Below the pieces are notes generated by a model that searched no databases, had not been told where the DNA came from, and saw only the letters and a list, made by a program, of their open reading frames with translations. Both the position numbers and the translations under genes were made by a program. Shown one piece after another: positions 34,451-47,000 of a DNA stretch of 64,000 nucleotides; position 1 is the stretch's first letter; every line of letters starts with the position of its first letter. Source of the DNA: Ophiodon elongatus (taxonomy: Eukaryota; Chordata; Actinopteri; Perciformes; Hexagrammidae); contig JACSYO010002007.1 in assembly GCA_016806645.1 (NCBI GenBank), positions 1,211,501-1,275,500 on the forward strand. Reading direction: 5' to 3'.

Positions 34451-35877
34451 ATGATTAGCAGCACACGGACTAAGGCCACCTCGCCCGGACCAGGGAAACC
34501 GGGGCACCCTCCCGGAGCCAGACCCGGGAGGGGGGCTCGTAGGCGGGCGTCTGGTGGCCGGGCCTTCGCCCATGGGGCCCGGTCGGGCTCAGCCCGAAGA
34601 AACATCATGGAGCAGCCACCCTGTGGACCCACCACCCGCAGGGATAAGCATCGGGGTCGGGTGCTATGTGGACCGGGCGGCAGGCCGGGCTGGGGGCCTG
34701 GGCGAGCTGATCGCCGGCGGCATAGACTAGCTCTAGGGACGTGGAACGTCACCTCGCTAGCGGGGAAAGAGCCGGAGCTGGTGCGGGAGGTGGAGCGGTA
34801 CCAGCTAGATATAGTTGGCCTCACCTCCACGCACAGCACTGGCTCTGGAACCAAACTCCTGGAGAAAGGTTGGACTTTGTCCTTTTCTGGAGTTGCCCAG
34901 GGTGAGAGGCGCCGGGCGGGAGTGGGGATACTCACGAGCCCCCGGCTGAGCGCCGCCGTGTTGGAGTTCTACCCGGGGAGCGAGAGGGTCGTCTCCCTGC
35001 GCCTGCGGGTTGCGGGGAGTAAGGCTCTGACTGTTATTTGTGCCTATGCACCGAACAGCAGTTCAGAGTATCCGGCCTTCTTGGAGTCGGTGGGAGGGGT
35101 CCTGGAAAGGGCGCCTCCTGCTGACTCCATAGTTCTCCTGGGAGACTTCAACGCTCACGTGGGTAACGACAGAGAAACCTGGCGGGGGGTGATTGGGAGG
35201 AACGGCTTGCCTGATCTGAACCCGAGTGGTGTCTCGCTGTTGGACTTCTGTGCTAGCCACGGTTTGTCCATAACGAACACCATGTTCGAACATAGGGTGG
35301 CTCATAATTGTACCTGGTACCAGAACACCTTAGGCCGTAGATCAATGATCGACTTTGTAATCGTTTCATCTGATCTGCGGCCGTATGTCTTGGACACTCG
35401 GGTGAAGAGAGGAGCAGAGCTGTCAACTGGTCACCACCTGGTGGTGAGTTGGATCAGATGGCAGGGGAATCGGCTGGAGGGACCCGGCAAGCCCAAACGT
35501 GTAGTGAGGGTGAACTGGGAACGTCTGGCGGAGGATCCTGTCCGGGAGGTTTTCAACTCCCACCTCCGGAAGAACTTCTCACACCTCCCAAGGGAGGCTG
35601 GGGACATGGAATCCGAGTGGACCATGTTCAAAGCCTCTATTGTGGACGCGACCGCTAGGAGCTGTGGTCGGAAGGTCACCGGTGCCTGTCGTGGCGGCAA
35701 CCCGAGAACCCGATGGTGGACACCGGGGGTGAGGGAAGCCGTCAAACTGAAGAAGGAGGACTTTCGGGCCTGGTTGGCTCAGGGGTCTCCTGAAGCAGCT
35801 GAGAGGTACCGGCAGGCCAGAAGGGCTGCAGCTGCGGTGGTCGCGGACGCTAAAACTCGGGCATGGGAGGAGTTCGG
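34451..35877 (+). pseudogene. Rex3-type ORF, N-terminal AP endonuclease part
   Basis: Open from 34451 to the first frameshift near 35877. Apurinic-endonuclease-like blocks: TWNVTS near residue 97, GDFNAHVG near 231, DFVIVSSDLRP near 300. Two catalytic positions look altered. Where most relatives have the Glu of a QET-type motif, this has LTSTHS, which may be a lineage trait. The terminal SDH-type motif reads STGHH, with Gly327 (GGT) where Asp (GAT) is expected. The downstream linker is rich in Arg/Lys. The domain would nick target DNA if active. Confidence 0.85.
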
Positions 35878-37616
35878 GAGGCCATGGAGAAGGACTTTCG
35901 GTTGGCCTCAAGGAAGTTCTGGCAAACCATCCGACGGCTCAGGAAGGGAAAGCAGGGCTTACCCCAGGCTGTGCTCAGCACGGGGGGGGAACTGCTGACC
36001 CGGACAGGGGACATCGTCGGGCGGTGGAAAGAGCACTTTGAGGAACTCCAACATGTCCTCTAGAGAGGAGGCAGCGCCTGACGACTTGGGGGGGGTCGAA
36101 TCCATATCCTTGGCAGAGGCCACTAAGGTAGTCAATAAGCTCCTTGGTGGCAAGGCGCCGGGGGTGGATGAGATCCGCCCTGAGATGCTGAAGGCGCTGG
36201 CCGTTGTTGGGCTGTCTTGGCTGACACGCCTTTTCAATGTCGCATGGGGGTCAGGAACAGTGCCCATGGACTGGCAGACTGGGGTGGTGGTTCCCATTTT
36301 CAAAAAGGGGGACCGGAGAGTGTGCTCGAATTATCGGGGTATCACACTACTCAACCTCCCGGGGAAAGTGTATGCCAGGGTGCTGGAAAGGAGGCTCCGA
36401 CCGATTGTCGAACCTCGGATTCAAGAGGAGCAGTGCGGATTCCGTCCCGGTCGTGGAACAGTGGACCAGCTCTTTACCCTCGCAAGACTACTGGAGGGGC
36501 TCTGGGAGTTTGCCCAACCAGTCTACATGTGTTTTGTGGACTTGGAGAAGGCCTTCGACCGGGTCCCTCGGGGGTTTTTGTGGGGGGTGCTGCGGAGTAT
36601 GGGGTGCCGGACCCGTTACAACGGGCCATCCGATCTCTGTACGACTGCAGTAGGAGCTGTGTTCGTATTCTCGGCAATAAGTCAGACGCGTTCCCGGTGG
36701 GTGTTGGCCTCCGCCAGGGCTACCCTTTATCACCGGTCCTGTTCGTGACTTTCGTGGACAGGATATCTAGGCGTAGCCGGGGGGAGGAGAACGTCGGGTT
36801 CGGGGTCTCGGGATCGCCTCTCTGCTGTTCGCAGATGATGTGGTCCTGTTAGCCTCTTCGGACCATGACCTCCAGCATTCACTGGGGCGATTTGCAGCCG
36901 AGTGTGACGCGGCGGGGATGAGGGTAAGCACATCCAAATCCGAGGCCATGGTGCTCTGCCGGAAGCCGGTGGATTGCTCCCTCCGGGTGGGGACGCAGTG
37001 CCTGCCGCAAGCGAAGGAGTTCAAGTATCTCGGGGTCTTGTTCACGAGTGAGGGGAAGATGGAGCGGGAGATCGGCCGACGGATCGGTGCGGCTGCAGCA
37101 GTAAAACAGGCGCTGCACCGGACCGTCTTGGTGAAGAGGGAGCTGAGCCGGAAGGCAAAGCTCTCAATTTACTGGGCGGTCTACGTTCCGACCCTCACCT
37201 ATGGTCACGAACTCTGGGTCGTGACCGAAAGAGCGAGGTCTCGGATACAAGCGGCCGAAATGAGTTTCCTCCGTAGGGTGGCCGGGCTCAGCCTTAGAGA
37301 TAGGGTAAGGAGCTCGGACATCCGGAGGGAACTTGGAGTTGAGGCGCTACTCCTTCGTATCGAAAGGAGTCAGCTGAGGTGGTTCGGGCATCTGATCAGG
37401 ATGCCTCCTGGGCGCCTCCCGTTAGAGGTTTTCCAGGCACGCCCAACTGGTAGGAGGCCCCGGGGAAGACCCAGGACATGCTGGAGGGATTATATCTCCC
37501 AGCTGGCCTGGGAACGCCTCGGGATCCCCCAGAACGAGCTGGAACGTGTTGCGGGTGAGAGGGAAGCCTGGGTCGGCCTGCTAGGCCTGCTGCCCCCGCG
37601 ACCCGACCCCGGATAA
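35878..37616 (+). pseudogene. Rex3-type reverse transcriptase part, frameshifted
   Basis: Reverse transcriptase in four successive frames, with breaks near 35877, 36050, 36595 and 36800. Blocks in order: FWQTIRRLRKGK, GKAPGVDEIRPE, YRGITLL, FRPGRGTVDQL, motif A VDLEKAFDRVPR, motif B GLRQGYPLSPVLF (Tyr where Cys is usual), motif C FADDVVLL at 36828-36851, then the thumb and a C-terminal tail ending PPRPDPG. The catalytic Asp pair is intact but not in one frame with the rest. Confidence 0.88.
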
Positions 37617-37643
37617 GCGGAGGATAATGGATGGATGGATGGA

Positions 37644-38000
37644 TATTATGTTATGTTATGTTAGAATATATTATGGTATGTTATATTATATTATGCTATG
37701 CTATACTATGTTATGTTATGTTATGTTACGTTATATTATATTATGTTATGTTATGTTATATTATATTATATTTTGTTAAAATATAATATACTATGTTATA
37801 ATATATTATATTATGTTATATTTGGTTATAATATAATATATTATGTTATATTATGTTATAGTATAGTATATTATGTTATGTTATATTATGTTATGTTATA
37901 TTATATTATGTTATAGTATAGTATATTATGTTATGTTATTTTATTTTATGTTATAATATATTATGTTATGTTATATTATGTTATATATATTATATTTAAG
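37644..38000. repeat. TTATG pentanucleotide satellite, right block
   Basis: Continuation of the left block after the retrotransposon. It begins with the target duplication and the TTAGAATATATTATGGTATG segment that also occurs at 33981, then becomes TTATA/TTATG and fades near 38000. There are no TCATG runs in this block. Confidence 0.93.
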
Positions 38001-39479
38001 GAAAATAAGACCTCTACAGGATGTTTAGGAAGGTGAAGACAGGATATAAGGCTGCAACTATCTAGCTATTTTTGTCTAAGATGAGAGAAAATTAAGCAAA
38101 ATACAACACAAAATATAAAGATATTCAATATATTATCTTAGAATACCAGATAAAATGCACTTCTGAAGGTGGAACGACCTTAATTGAATTAAAAGGAACC
38201 GAGAGACTGAAACTGATAAGAGTTTGAGAACGTGTATAGTGGTGTAGATGTGGATTAAAGAAGGAGGCTGCAGAGAGGTTGAGTGAGAGATCACACCAGA
38301 GATTGTTTCGGGGGTCTCAGAAGACAAACAGAGGCAGCTGTTAATCCAACAGCTGCTGCTGGTCACGCTTCTTTACTCTGAGAGGCCCTGCCCTGCTCAG
38401 TGTGTGTGTGTGTGTGTTTGTGTGTGTGTGTATGCGTATATGTGTGTGAAGTGACAGGGGGGGAAGAAAAGAAAGAAGACATTCACTCTACCGGCCTGTT
38501 AACCTCCTCACCCTGTGCCCTGCACAGATCTGCTGCTGAGACTGAAACACGCTGTAACAAGACCTGAGGATCTGATGGGTCAGGTTGTTTATGGGATTTC
38601 ATATTTTTGGGGATTAAAATCTTCCTTTTTCTGACATTCTGCTCTGCTTGTGTCTTTTCTTTTCTTTTTACAGCTGTAAGATGAGAGCAGCAGCACATAA
38701 ATGCATCAGGTTTGATGGCTTTAGGGATAGAAATGTCTGTTTGTCTCAGAGATTAACGCGTGAATTTCCATTAAATGTAATATATTCATGGTCCCCAGCA
38801 GATAAACCCTGAACAACTTTGTTCCTCTGACTTTTCATCTCGTGCCTCCAGCTGATCAAAACCTCCAAGTCCTCAGCGTTTCCTTGAATTAACTGATTTC
38901 CTGTAGGGCCATTAGCGCTTCTCCAAGATTAATGAAAGCGTCTGCTCAATGAAATATAATGTAATGAAATGTAATGAAGGCTTGAATTGAACCTCTAAGG
39001 AGTCAGGTTTAACTGGAAATTAATGTTGTCTGTCTTGTTCCAAGATTTCAATTTAGCAGTGAAATAACGTACCTCCAAATCTACAAAATGGATTTACATA
39101 CACTTGGTAACAAAACCTAACTTCACAAAGGATGATTAGAGTTATTTTTCCAGCACTAACGAAGGATAAGTTGAATTTAACTCGAGAAGTCTTGTTTGGA
39201 CGACCGAAAAAGCTCCAACAGCCAGACAATTTCTGTCTGATGCTCGATAAGTTTAATGAAAAACAGTTTGCATAACATGTTAAAATGCTGTACAAAGTTT
39301 ATTACTAGAACGCAGATGTGTCTTATTGTCAAATTTGTTACAAAAACACCAGATTCCCTTTCTATACAAGCTATACTATCACTTTGAGCTTTGCATGTTC
39401 GTTAAAGTGTCTAAATTTAGTCAAGAATTCGCAGCTCATTCTAATTTTAAATTTCAAAAAGACTAATTTTAAAGGAGTT
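38001..39479. other. Intergenic, nothing coding seen
   Basis: (GT)n at about 38399-38447. Otherwise no named repeat or gene. Confidence 0.45.
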
Positions 39480-39740
39480 GGACATTTTCTCATGTCTGCA
39501 AACTCAATATAAAGCTACAGCTAGCAGACAGTTAGCTTAGCTTAGCATAAAGACTGTAAACAAGGGGAAACAGCTGGCTCTGTTCAGATTTTGTTCCCTT
39601 CAGACATAAGGCAAAGGCAGCTGTTTCCCCCTCACTCCAGCCTTCATGCAAAGCCAAGGTAACAAGCAGCTGACCGTAGCTTCATATCAACCGTACAAAC
39701 ATGAGACTCTCCGCAAGAAAGATAACGTTGCCTACTTCAG
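39480..39740 (+). repeat. Fish dispersed repeat, GTTAGCTTAGCTTAGC family, copy 1
   Basis: AAAGCTACAGCTAGCAGACAG, TTAGCTTAGCATAAAGACTG and GGGGAAACAGCTGGCTCTG, the core of a common teleost repeat. Confidence 0.6.
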
Positions 39741-40819
39741 ATTAGGGTCGGTTTGATCTGCAGGAAGCCGACACACTTAGTGTTCAGTGAAGCTCTTCAT
39801 CAGAAAAGGTGTGGACGAGAAGTATTTCTACAACACCCATGCTTGTGTAATAATTAGCCCAGAGAGCTTTGCAGGTGAGTAAATGAGCGGGATCTCTGCA
39901 GGTAAATGATCAGCCACAATCAGTGTGAAAATGCAAAGTGAAAGTGAGGCCAGATTTCCACAACATTGGATTTTCACTGCAGCGACGGCATGTAAGGGAT
40001 CAGATTTTTTCAAAAAGCAGGAAGCATTGGAGGTTGTGCAGCCGCCCTGGGAACACCACAAAAAAAAGTGTCAGTGTTTCTGAACTCTTCGTCACATTTC
40101 CCTCTGATGAAACAACCAGCTGAATAAGAACAACAACAGGATGTGGCCGAAGGGGAGGACCAATGACAGCGGGGCCTGCGAGTTTGAAAAAAAAGGAAGC
40201 CAAAGACAACAACGTGCAACTACAATATCTTTTTGCACCCTCAGCAGGGTGAAGTGAAAACATCCTGAACTCGTGGTGAAATCATCTCAGCCTGCAGAGA
40301 ATGTGCAGAGAGCAGAATAAATGTATTTTAATCCTCCAATAACATTCAAAAAGCAAAAACCACGACCCTCCACCCTTCCTTTTGAAACCACAGTGTTGCG
40401 CTCCGCGTTTCGCCGCCCTCGCCAGTTTGTTAGGACCTAGTTTCACAGGCTGGTTTGTCAGTTTACCGTCAATGTCCACGGGTCAGAGCAAACAGGGGTT
40501 TAAAGGCGACACCCAGGCTGCAGCTTCGTGTGAGGGCACCTTTGATTGAGCCCTGCAGCTGCCTGCAGGACCCCGGGACGGGGGCACGGGACAGGACAGG
40601 CCTGGGGAAGAGAGGTGGACCCACAAAGGAGACATGGGGATGGGAAGGGTGGGGTAGTTTTTGAGGGCAAACTCTGCAGGGGGCTGTTGCTGTAATGATG
40701 GACGGACAGACGGATTTGTATTTCACTACAGGGAGAACAATGCTAACCATGATGCTAACCATGACGCTAACCCTTTAAGCGAGTGACTCGTCGTCCTCAA
40801 GTCAAAACATGAAGGAATG
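39741..40819. other. Intergenic, nothing coding seen
   Basis: No gene recognised. (ATGCTAACC)n-like triplet at 40740-40772. Confidence 0.4.
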
Positions 40820-41130
40820 GCTCAACATTTGTGGAAATGCATTTATTTGCTTTCTTCTTCGAGGTTTAGAGGAAGAGATAGAAACCATTCTCATTTCTGT
40901 ATGCTAGCTATGAACTAGCAGTCGATTAGCTTAGGGAATGGAAACAGCTAGCCAGGCTCTGTCCAAAGGCAACAAAATCAGTTAAAATCAGATCACAATC
41001 TCTAATTAACACATTATATCTCATCTCTCGAAGCTAAGCTAAGCTAATTGCTGCTAATTGTAGCTTTATACGAGATTGGCATCAATCTTCTCGTCTTCTC
41101 GTAATATTTCCTGAATTGTCGTACTGTTCC
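40820..41130 (+). repeat. Fish dispersed repeat, same family, copy 2
   Basis: GTGGAAATGCATTTATTTGC, GAAACAGCTAGCCAGGCTCTG and a terminal GTACTGTTCCTTTAA, collinear with the family consensus as I remember it. Confidence 0.6.
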
Positions 41131-42920
41131 TTTAACATGAATCACATTTATTAGACCGGCTACAGATTTAATTAAGTCAAATTTTATGAGAATAAAAAGA
41201 CCTTTAACTAATAAACTGAACAGACACATCACCTCCAAAACAATCTCTAGCTTTTATTTTATATATGACGATTTTAGATTTGACAAAGTTTACATAACAA
41301 AACAAGCAAGTCAGAAAAAGCACCCATTAACAGCCTTTTGTATTTCTTTGTGGAGCCTCCAGCTCCTAAGTGGACGGGTCCAGCTGTAAAATATGGCTTG
41401 TTTTCCCTTTGAGAGCCCTGCTAAGCACTCATTTACATTTTAAAACCAACTGTTGAAGTGGAAAATGAAGCTGGTCTCGTGAGGCTCTTGCAAGGCTCTT
41501 GCAAGTGTTGCATTATGTATGCCTCGCACCTTGAGGCCCCTTAAACACCGGCAACTGGCCCATTAGTTGTCTTGCTCAGACAAAAGGTGGCTGCTTTGAT
41601 TTGAATGGGAAAGGCTCATTGACAAATACACGTTACGATCACTGAGATCTCTCCCCTCTTACTATCCTGCCACTTATTTCCAAAGGTTTCAGAAAGAGTT
41701 AAAGCATCTTCAGTTGAGTTGCACAACACAACCGACGGACACTCGTGTCAGCTACAAACAGTTTGCTGTAAATTACCCTTTAGATCTGTGGAATGCACAT
41801 AAAGGCCGGCCCTCCCCTTTCACATACCCACACGGCCGATGGGAAACGGCCTGATTTCAAACTTTGGTAAAGTGCCAGAAGGGAGGGAGCAATGCTTTTA
41901 CAACTCTCCCGTCAGATCGGTCACGTGTTTACAGCAGGCGGTGCCTCAGACTTTTCTTCCCTCCTGTCAGGACATGTCAGGGGAACGGCTGGCCGCCAGG
42001 CGCCGTCCCCACAAAGCCTCCCTCTGCATACAGGAATGTGTATATGTATGCACGGGCACGTGCTGCAGCAGAGAGGCCACTCCCAAGGTCGGCTCAAGAG
42101 GGAGAATTTGAAAAAGCAGGAACTGCTGTGTGTGTGTGTGTGTGTGTGTGTGTCCTCCGCCTGCAGCGGGAAAGACCAAACAAAACGGCAGATGTGCTAT
42201 TCTTAGAGTTCAGAAGTGGAAAGTCTAGTTTTGAGTTGAGAGAATCCTGTTCGCTTCACAACCTTGAGTCAAACCCAGACCTTAAACCTGGATCGTCGAC
42301 TGAAATGTAACGCTGGGCTGCAACTAACAAGCTTTTACATCTACATTGATTATTTGCTTCACCGGTCCCAGCATTATAAACAGTGTATTCAAGTGAGCAG
42401 CACATTAAGATGTCAGTCGCTGCCAGACAGGTGTAGTGATGCATAATGTAAATGTACAGCAAATGTTAATTGCAGCGATTAAGCAAGAAGCCGGCAAGCT
42501 GAGGACATTTTGTTCCATTGTGAGAAAGCTGCACAGCAATCAGGTTGTGTACTTGTGACTGTGGCGAGCTGAGTAACTTCAAAACTACTTCTTACTCGCC
42601 AATTGTCCAACTAACTCAATAAACGTGTCTTGTCCCCCATTTGGAGAGATGCGTCAGTAGAAGATATCAAAAGTTAAAAAGGATTCCTTATTCTTTGAAG
42701 AGTGTCAAATTCTAAATATTTTGTAAATGTGTTTGCTGCTTTTGATGAATTAAAGTAAGCTTTTGCATAAAAACCTGATTAGAGTCCTGAAGTTAGGCAA
42801 CTGGAATAAAATGACAAGAATCTGTATGGAAATGTTGCATCTTCCTGTCAACAGTGTGAATGTTTTTAAATGATAGTTGCAGCACAAAAACTCATTTCTG
42901 GTAATTTAAAAGAACACATC
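41131..42920. other. Intergenic between cdc25b and the repeats
   Basis: (GT)n at 42124-42153. No gene recognised. Confidence 0.45.
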
Positions 42921-43918
42921 ACATTTGAACACACATCTTTATTTCAGCAGCTCCCCCACGAGCCTGCACCAAAATATTCAAACCACCCCATTCGTTATAA
43001 ACTGACATCATTAGCTCTGCAGAGGGGAAGACATGTAAAATAAAAAAAAATAAAATAAAAAAATGAATCAAAGCAAAACGAAAGAAAGATCGAAACTCCT
43101 CTCACACTTGCCGACCTGCAGCATCAGAAAAATCTCACTGCAAAGTTAACAGGTAGTACGTTTTAGCTTTGGCATCTTCTGAGTGAGAAAAAAAAAAGTT
43201 ATCATGTATTGCAACTAATCAGGAAGGAGGAAAAAAAAACCCCAACAACTCTGCATTAATTTTAGACTGTACAAATTGTCATTAAAATAGCTAATTTGCA
43301 TTGTGGGACGCCTAGAGAAAGGCATACTTTGAACAGATCAATGTCTAAATGGGGGTAAAACACAATTCATTAAAAAAAAGATATATATAAAAAGCAGTAT
43401 CAAAAACAAAAAAAGCACCTCACCATTTCAAAAAGGTATGTAAATTAAGTGCTTTGATAAAAGGTGGGACATGACACATGCAAAAAAAAAAAAAAAAAAA
43501 AAAATATCCAGTGAGGAGACAGAGACAAACTTCAGACTGGCAGTGTGGTTTGGTTTGTATTATTGCAATCTGGCAGTGATTCATGCTGCAAACGCCAGCA
43601 TCATATCAAAAAGGTAAAACAGGCAGTAGGTCCAAGTGGCTTTTAAAAACGATCACATTGCGTCTCAATTAAATCTGTTCACTGTACCTCGGCGACCACT
43701 TTAGGTCAAGCGTTCATTCTTTCCCCTCATTCAATTTGCATAAATAACTAACTTTGCTAGAGTGAAATGAAATTTAGGGACTTTATGAAATCCCCTTCTG
43801 ATGGCGCAATCCCAAAAAAAAGGTTCCTCGTTGGTGGGGCGAGGCCTCGGGCTCTGAGAGGAGTTCAGGAGGGGGGCGCAGTGTGTTTTAGTGGCAGTTA
43901 GCGAGGACGAGGAGGCGC
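42921..43918 (-). other. cdc25b 3' UTR (inferred)
   Basis: Sequence between the cdc25b stop codon and a minus-strand AATAAA at 42943-42938. It is A-rich on the plus strand, so the transcript would be U-rich with long U runs (for example around 43483-43504). The end is inferred from the polyadenylation signal only. Confidence 0.55.
42938..42943 (-). terminator. Candidate polyadenylation signal of cdc25b
   Basis: Minus-strand AATAAA about 975 nt after the cdc25b stop codon. It is the first canonical hexamer I noticed downstream. Cleavage would fall 10-30 nt further, near 42910-42928. Confidence 0.55.
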
Positions 43919-44059
43919 TCAGAGCTTCTTCAGTCGGCTGTACATGTCTCTCTTGCTGCGCTCCCCGGCCCAGGTGCGACTCTTGAGGCGAAACTTCCTC
44001 AGGTCCTCCTTGAAGTCCTCGTGGTGCATGGGCCGGTAGGACTGAGGCTCACATTGGGA
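43919..44059 (-). CDS. cdc25b: cdc25b last coding exon (15)
   Basis: 46 codons plus TGA. Begins SQCEPQSYRP and ends MYSRLKKL. The tail contains the conserved RPMHHEDFK and SRTWAGERSKR segments, which help dock CDK-cyclin in CDC25 proteins. Acceptor GCGCAG. Confidence 0.94.
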   Translation of the reverse strand, partial: SQCEPQSYRPMHHEDFKEDLRKFRLKSRTWAGERSKRDMYSRLKKL

Positions 44060-47000
44060 CTGCGCGGGGAGAGAACGAGACGAGTTCAGAGCACTGATGG
44101 GGGGGTTTCATTCAAACCACCGCTACGCCGGAGGATTGCTCATCTTTACACATCATACAAAATCTCAAATTAAAAATAAATTTAAAAAAAGTGCCTTTAC
44201 GGGTTTTTTTCTGAACATTCAGGCGGAGAAGACATGCAAAGAAAAAGCTACTAAGTGGATCTTGACATGAGCCAATTGTATTAAAAATACCAACCAAGAT
44301 CTAGAATGAACTTCCAATGTCATACCTCTTTAAAAAAAAAAAAAAAAAGAGCCAAAAAACATTAAAAGCCAATCCCACATGATTAGCTGATGAAAAGGCT
44401 CATCCACATGATTTACTCAAACAGCTCCCAGATCAACCAGCACAGGCTCGCCTCTAATTTCATTGCCAATAATTGTCGATCCCAACAAATTCAATTCAGT
44501 GACACGATAGGGAAAAAAAAAAAGCTAGTGGGCCTTGTGGCGATATCGATCCGTCAACACAGTTTAACGGCTTCCGTTGACAAAGTATCCGCCGGCTCGC
44601 AGGGGAACCTGGAGCTAAACCTTACCTGGAAGTGAGGGAAGAAGTCTTTGTATCCGCCCTTGAGGATGTAGAGCTCGGGGTAGTGGAGGTTGGGATACTC
44701 GTTGACGGCGCGGTCTCGCTCCCGGACGAACCGGCTCATCCGCGGGCCGCGCTCCGACGAGAACTCGCAGTGGAAGATGATGACGACGCGTTTGTCCGGG
44801 AAGGACGGGACGATGGGCGTTTTGAGGAGGAAGTCCTCCACCTGGTCCTCCTGGTGCAGGTTCAGGGCACCCTGAGACGGCAGAGACGAACACAACCACT
44901 TAATTCAGAAATAACACAGGCATTCATGCAGAAACACATTTAACTTGTGAAACAATTGGGAATACAGACCGTCCTCCTTTATTTAAAAAACAATTACTGG
45001 AGAGAAATACTTTCAAACTCAAGTATTTTATTGCTGTCGGTGACTTGTCGTGTAAATGCTTGAAGGAAAAAAATATATAAATATGTTGGAGACTCCCTCT
45101 CACCTTGATGTGTCCCCCGTCAAACTCGTAGGGGTAGCGGCAGTCCATGACAATAACTTGCTCGACTAGATGATTGAACTTGCTGGACAGAGCCGCCACC
45201 ATCTGAAACCCACAAAGAACACAATTTAATTCATAAATATGGCAAGAAACGCATGCTGACAAAAACACCAAATATTTGGGACGTTGGCTCTACGCACCGT
45301 CTCCGGGGTGATGTACTTGAGGTCTTGATGTTTGCCATCCACTGTGGGGAGCACAAAAGGCTGAAAGACAAAAAAAAAAACAGACGATTGGATCAGACGA
45401 GTCATTTCACGCAGTCCAAGTTGATGGTGTAAGAGGCAGCAGCGGCTTCCCCACCTTGGTGAAGTCTCCTATTAGCTTGCTGGAGCCGTCCTCGCCGTCC
45501 AGCAGCTTCTCGATGTCGGTCTGGCAGAAGGACTTGGACCTCTGGAGCAGCGAGCAGCTCTGGAAGGGAGACGAGGGAGAGAGTTACGGAGGCAGCCGAG
45601 GAGGAAACCGCGTCCACAAAGCCACCGACGATATCCAGTCGGCCTCGGCGGATGTTTCAGAAGCCGTTTGTCCACTGAGGCCACGGAGATCGGGCTCTAC
45701 CCTGCAGATTCATGCTCGAGCTTTTGTCTCAAAGACGATCAAATGACATCCAGCGTCACGCGGAAAAACTTTAGACCGGCTTGGCCAAGATGTGAAGATG
45801 GATCTTTAGACTTTCCTGACTCAAACATTGACGTTTGACCTTTCACCTTTCCAATTTCAGCAAGTGACTCGAGTCCTGATCAATACAGGATACTGGGCTC
45901 CAGTAACCAACCAGATTAACTAATAACTGAATGAAGTGAGTACAAGCAAAGGATGGTGCTACTGCCTCTGAAAATAAAGATGCCTGCTTCCTGTTGCCAT
46001 GCAGTGAACACTAGACTCATTCATTAAAGTATTTGTGTCACGTGGTATAAATACTGATCTCTTTACGCCAGACAGTGAGGCGGCCTCACCAGTCTCGGGG
46101 ATTCGGGGTTTTGTTCCACGGAGGTGACCTGCGTTCCTGCCACGCTGCGTCGCCTCTTCACCCGGATCGGCGTGTTGTCGTCTCCGGGGCAGTCGGGGCG
46201 CTTGGCGCAGATCCGGGACGGGAGCGGACTCGGCATGGAGGGCGAGCGGAACAGGCTGCGCGGCCGGCAGCAGATCACGGGCTGAGGGAGAGAAATAAAT
46301 GATCAAAGTCAATAATCCACTTAGATTTTGTGAGTTTAACAAATACAGAACGATTAACACCTCCATGAGCCCAAGAAGACTTTTTGAACGGCACAATGTT
46401 TAAAAAAAAAAAAAAAAAGGGCAAAAGTAAACATTTCAGCTTCTAGATTCATGTGATGTGAAACAGGAAGTGGCAACATTTAGATAACGTTACCACGGAG
46501 CTTTTGTTTTCCCTAGTAGACAAACTTACAGAGTCTTCCCCCGAACTGTCGGTCACCAGCGGGGCCGTGAGCAAGCTGGCCATTCCCACCGGCATCCCAG
46601 CGTCGTTCTGCAGGCGACGGGGAAACAAACGGTGAGTGAACACGGAAAAAAAAAAGAAGAGTGTGATGTTCTGGACAGAAATCCATTTAACCGATGCATC
46701 CTCTGCGTGTAGCGGGCCTCACCTCCATGCTGTCATCCAGAGAGTCCAGGAAGCCGTCGTCCTCGTCGTCGTTCAGCGAGGAGGTGGGGGAGGGCGCCCT
46801 CTGGAACATGGGGCTGGAGTCGTAGAAGTCGAGCTGCTGGATCGCAGGAGGCGACGAAAACTGGAGGACAGAAAAGACGGGGAGGTGCGTTAGAGTCTTT
46901 CCAGAAGCGGGCGGAGTGCACAGAGCTAACGGCTCATTCGTCACGAGTGTACGTACACTGAGGTCCGGGGCGGAGCTGGGGCGGCGGGCGAACGCGTCCT

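Larger units (their letters stand above)
34295..37643 (+). mobile_element. Rex3-type (RTE clade) non-LTR retrotransposon, apparently full length
   Basis: 3.35-kb LINE. It starts CTCCTCCATGAATCGC, a 5' end I associate with full-length copies of this fish family, and ends GGATAAGCGGAGGATAATGG(ATGG)n, the GATG-type tail known for Rex3. From memory, the published Rex3 RT primer sites fit 36272-36291 exactly and 36715-36735 with one mismatch. It is flanked by TATTATGTTAT at 34284-34294 and 37644-37654 (11 bp, 12 with a tail-ambiguous A), a target site duplication. It sits inside the pentanucleotide array and is co-directional with neither host gene. Four frameshifts make it non-autonomous. Confidence 0.93.
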
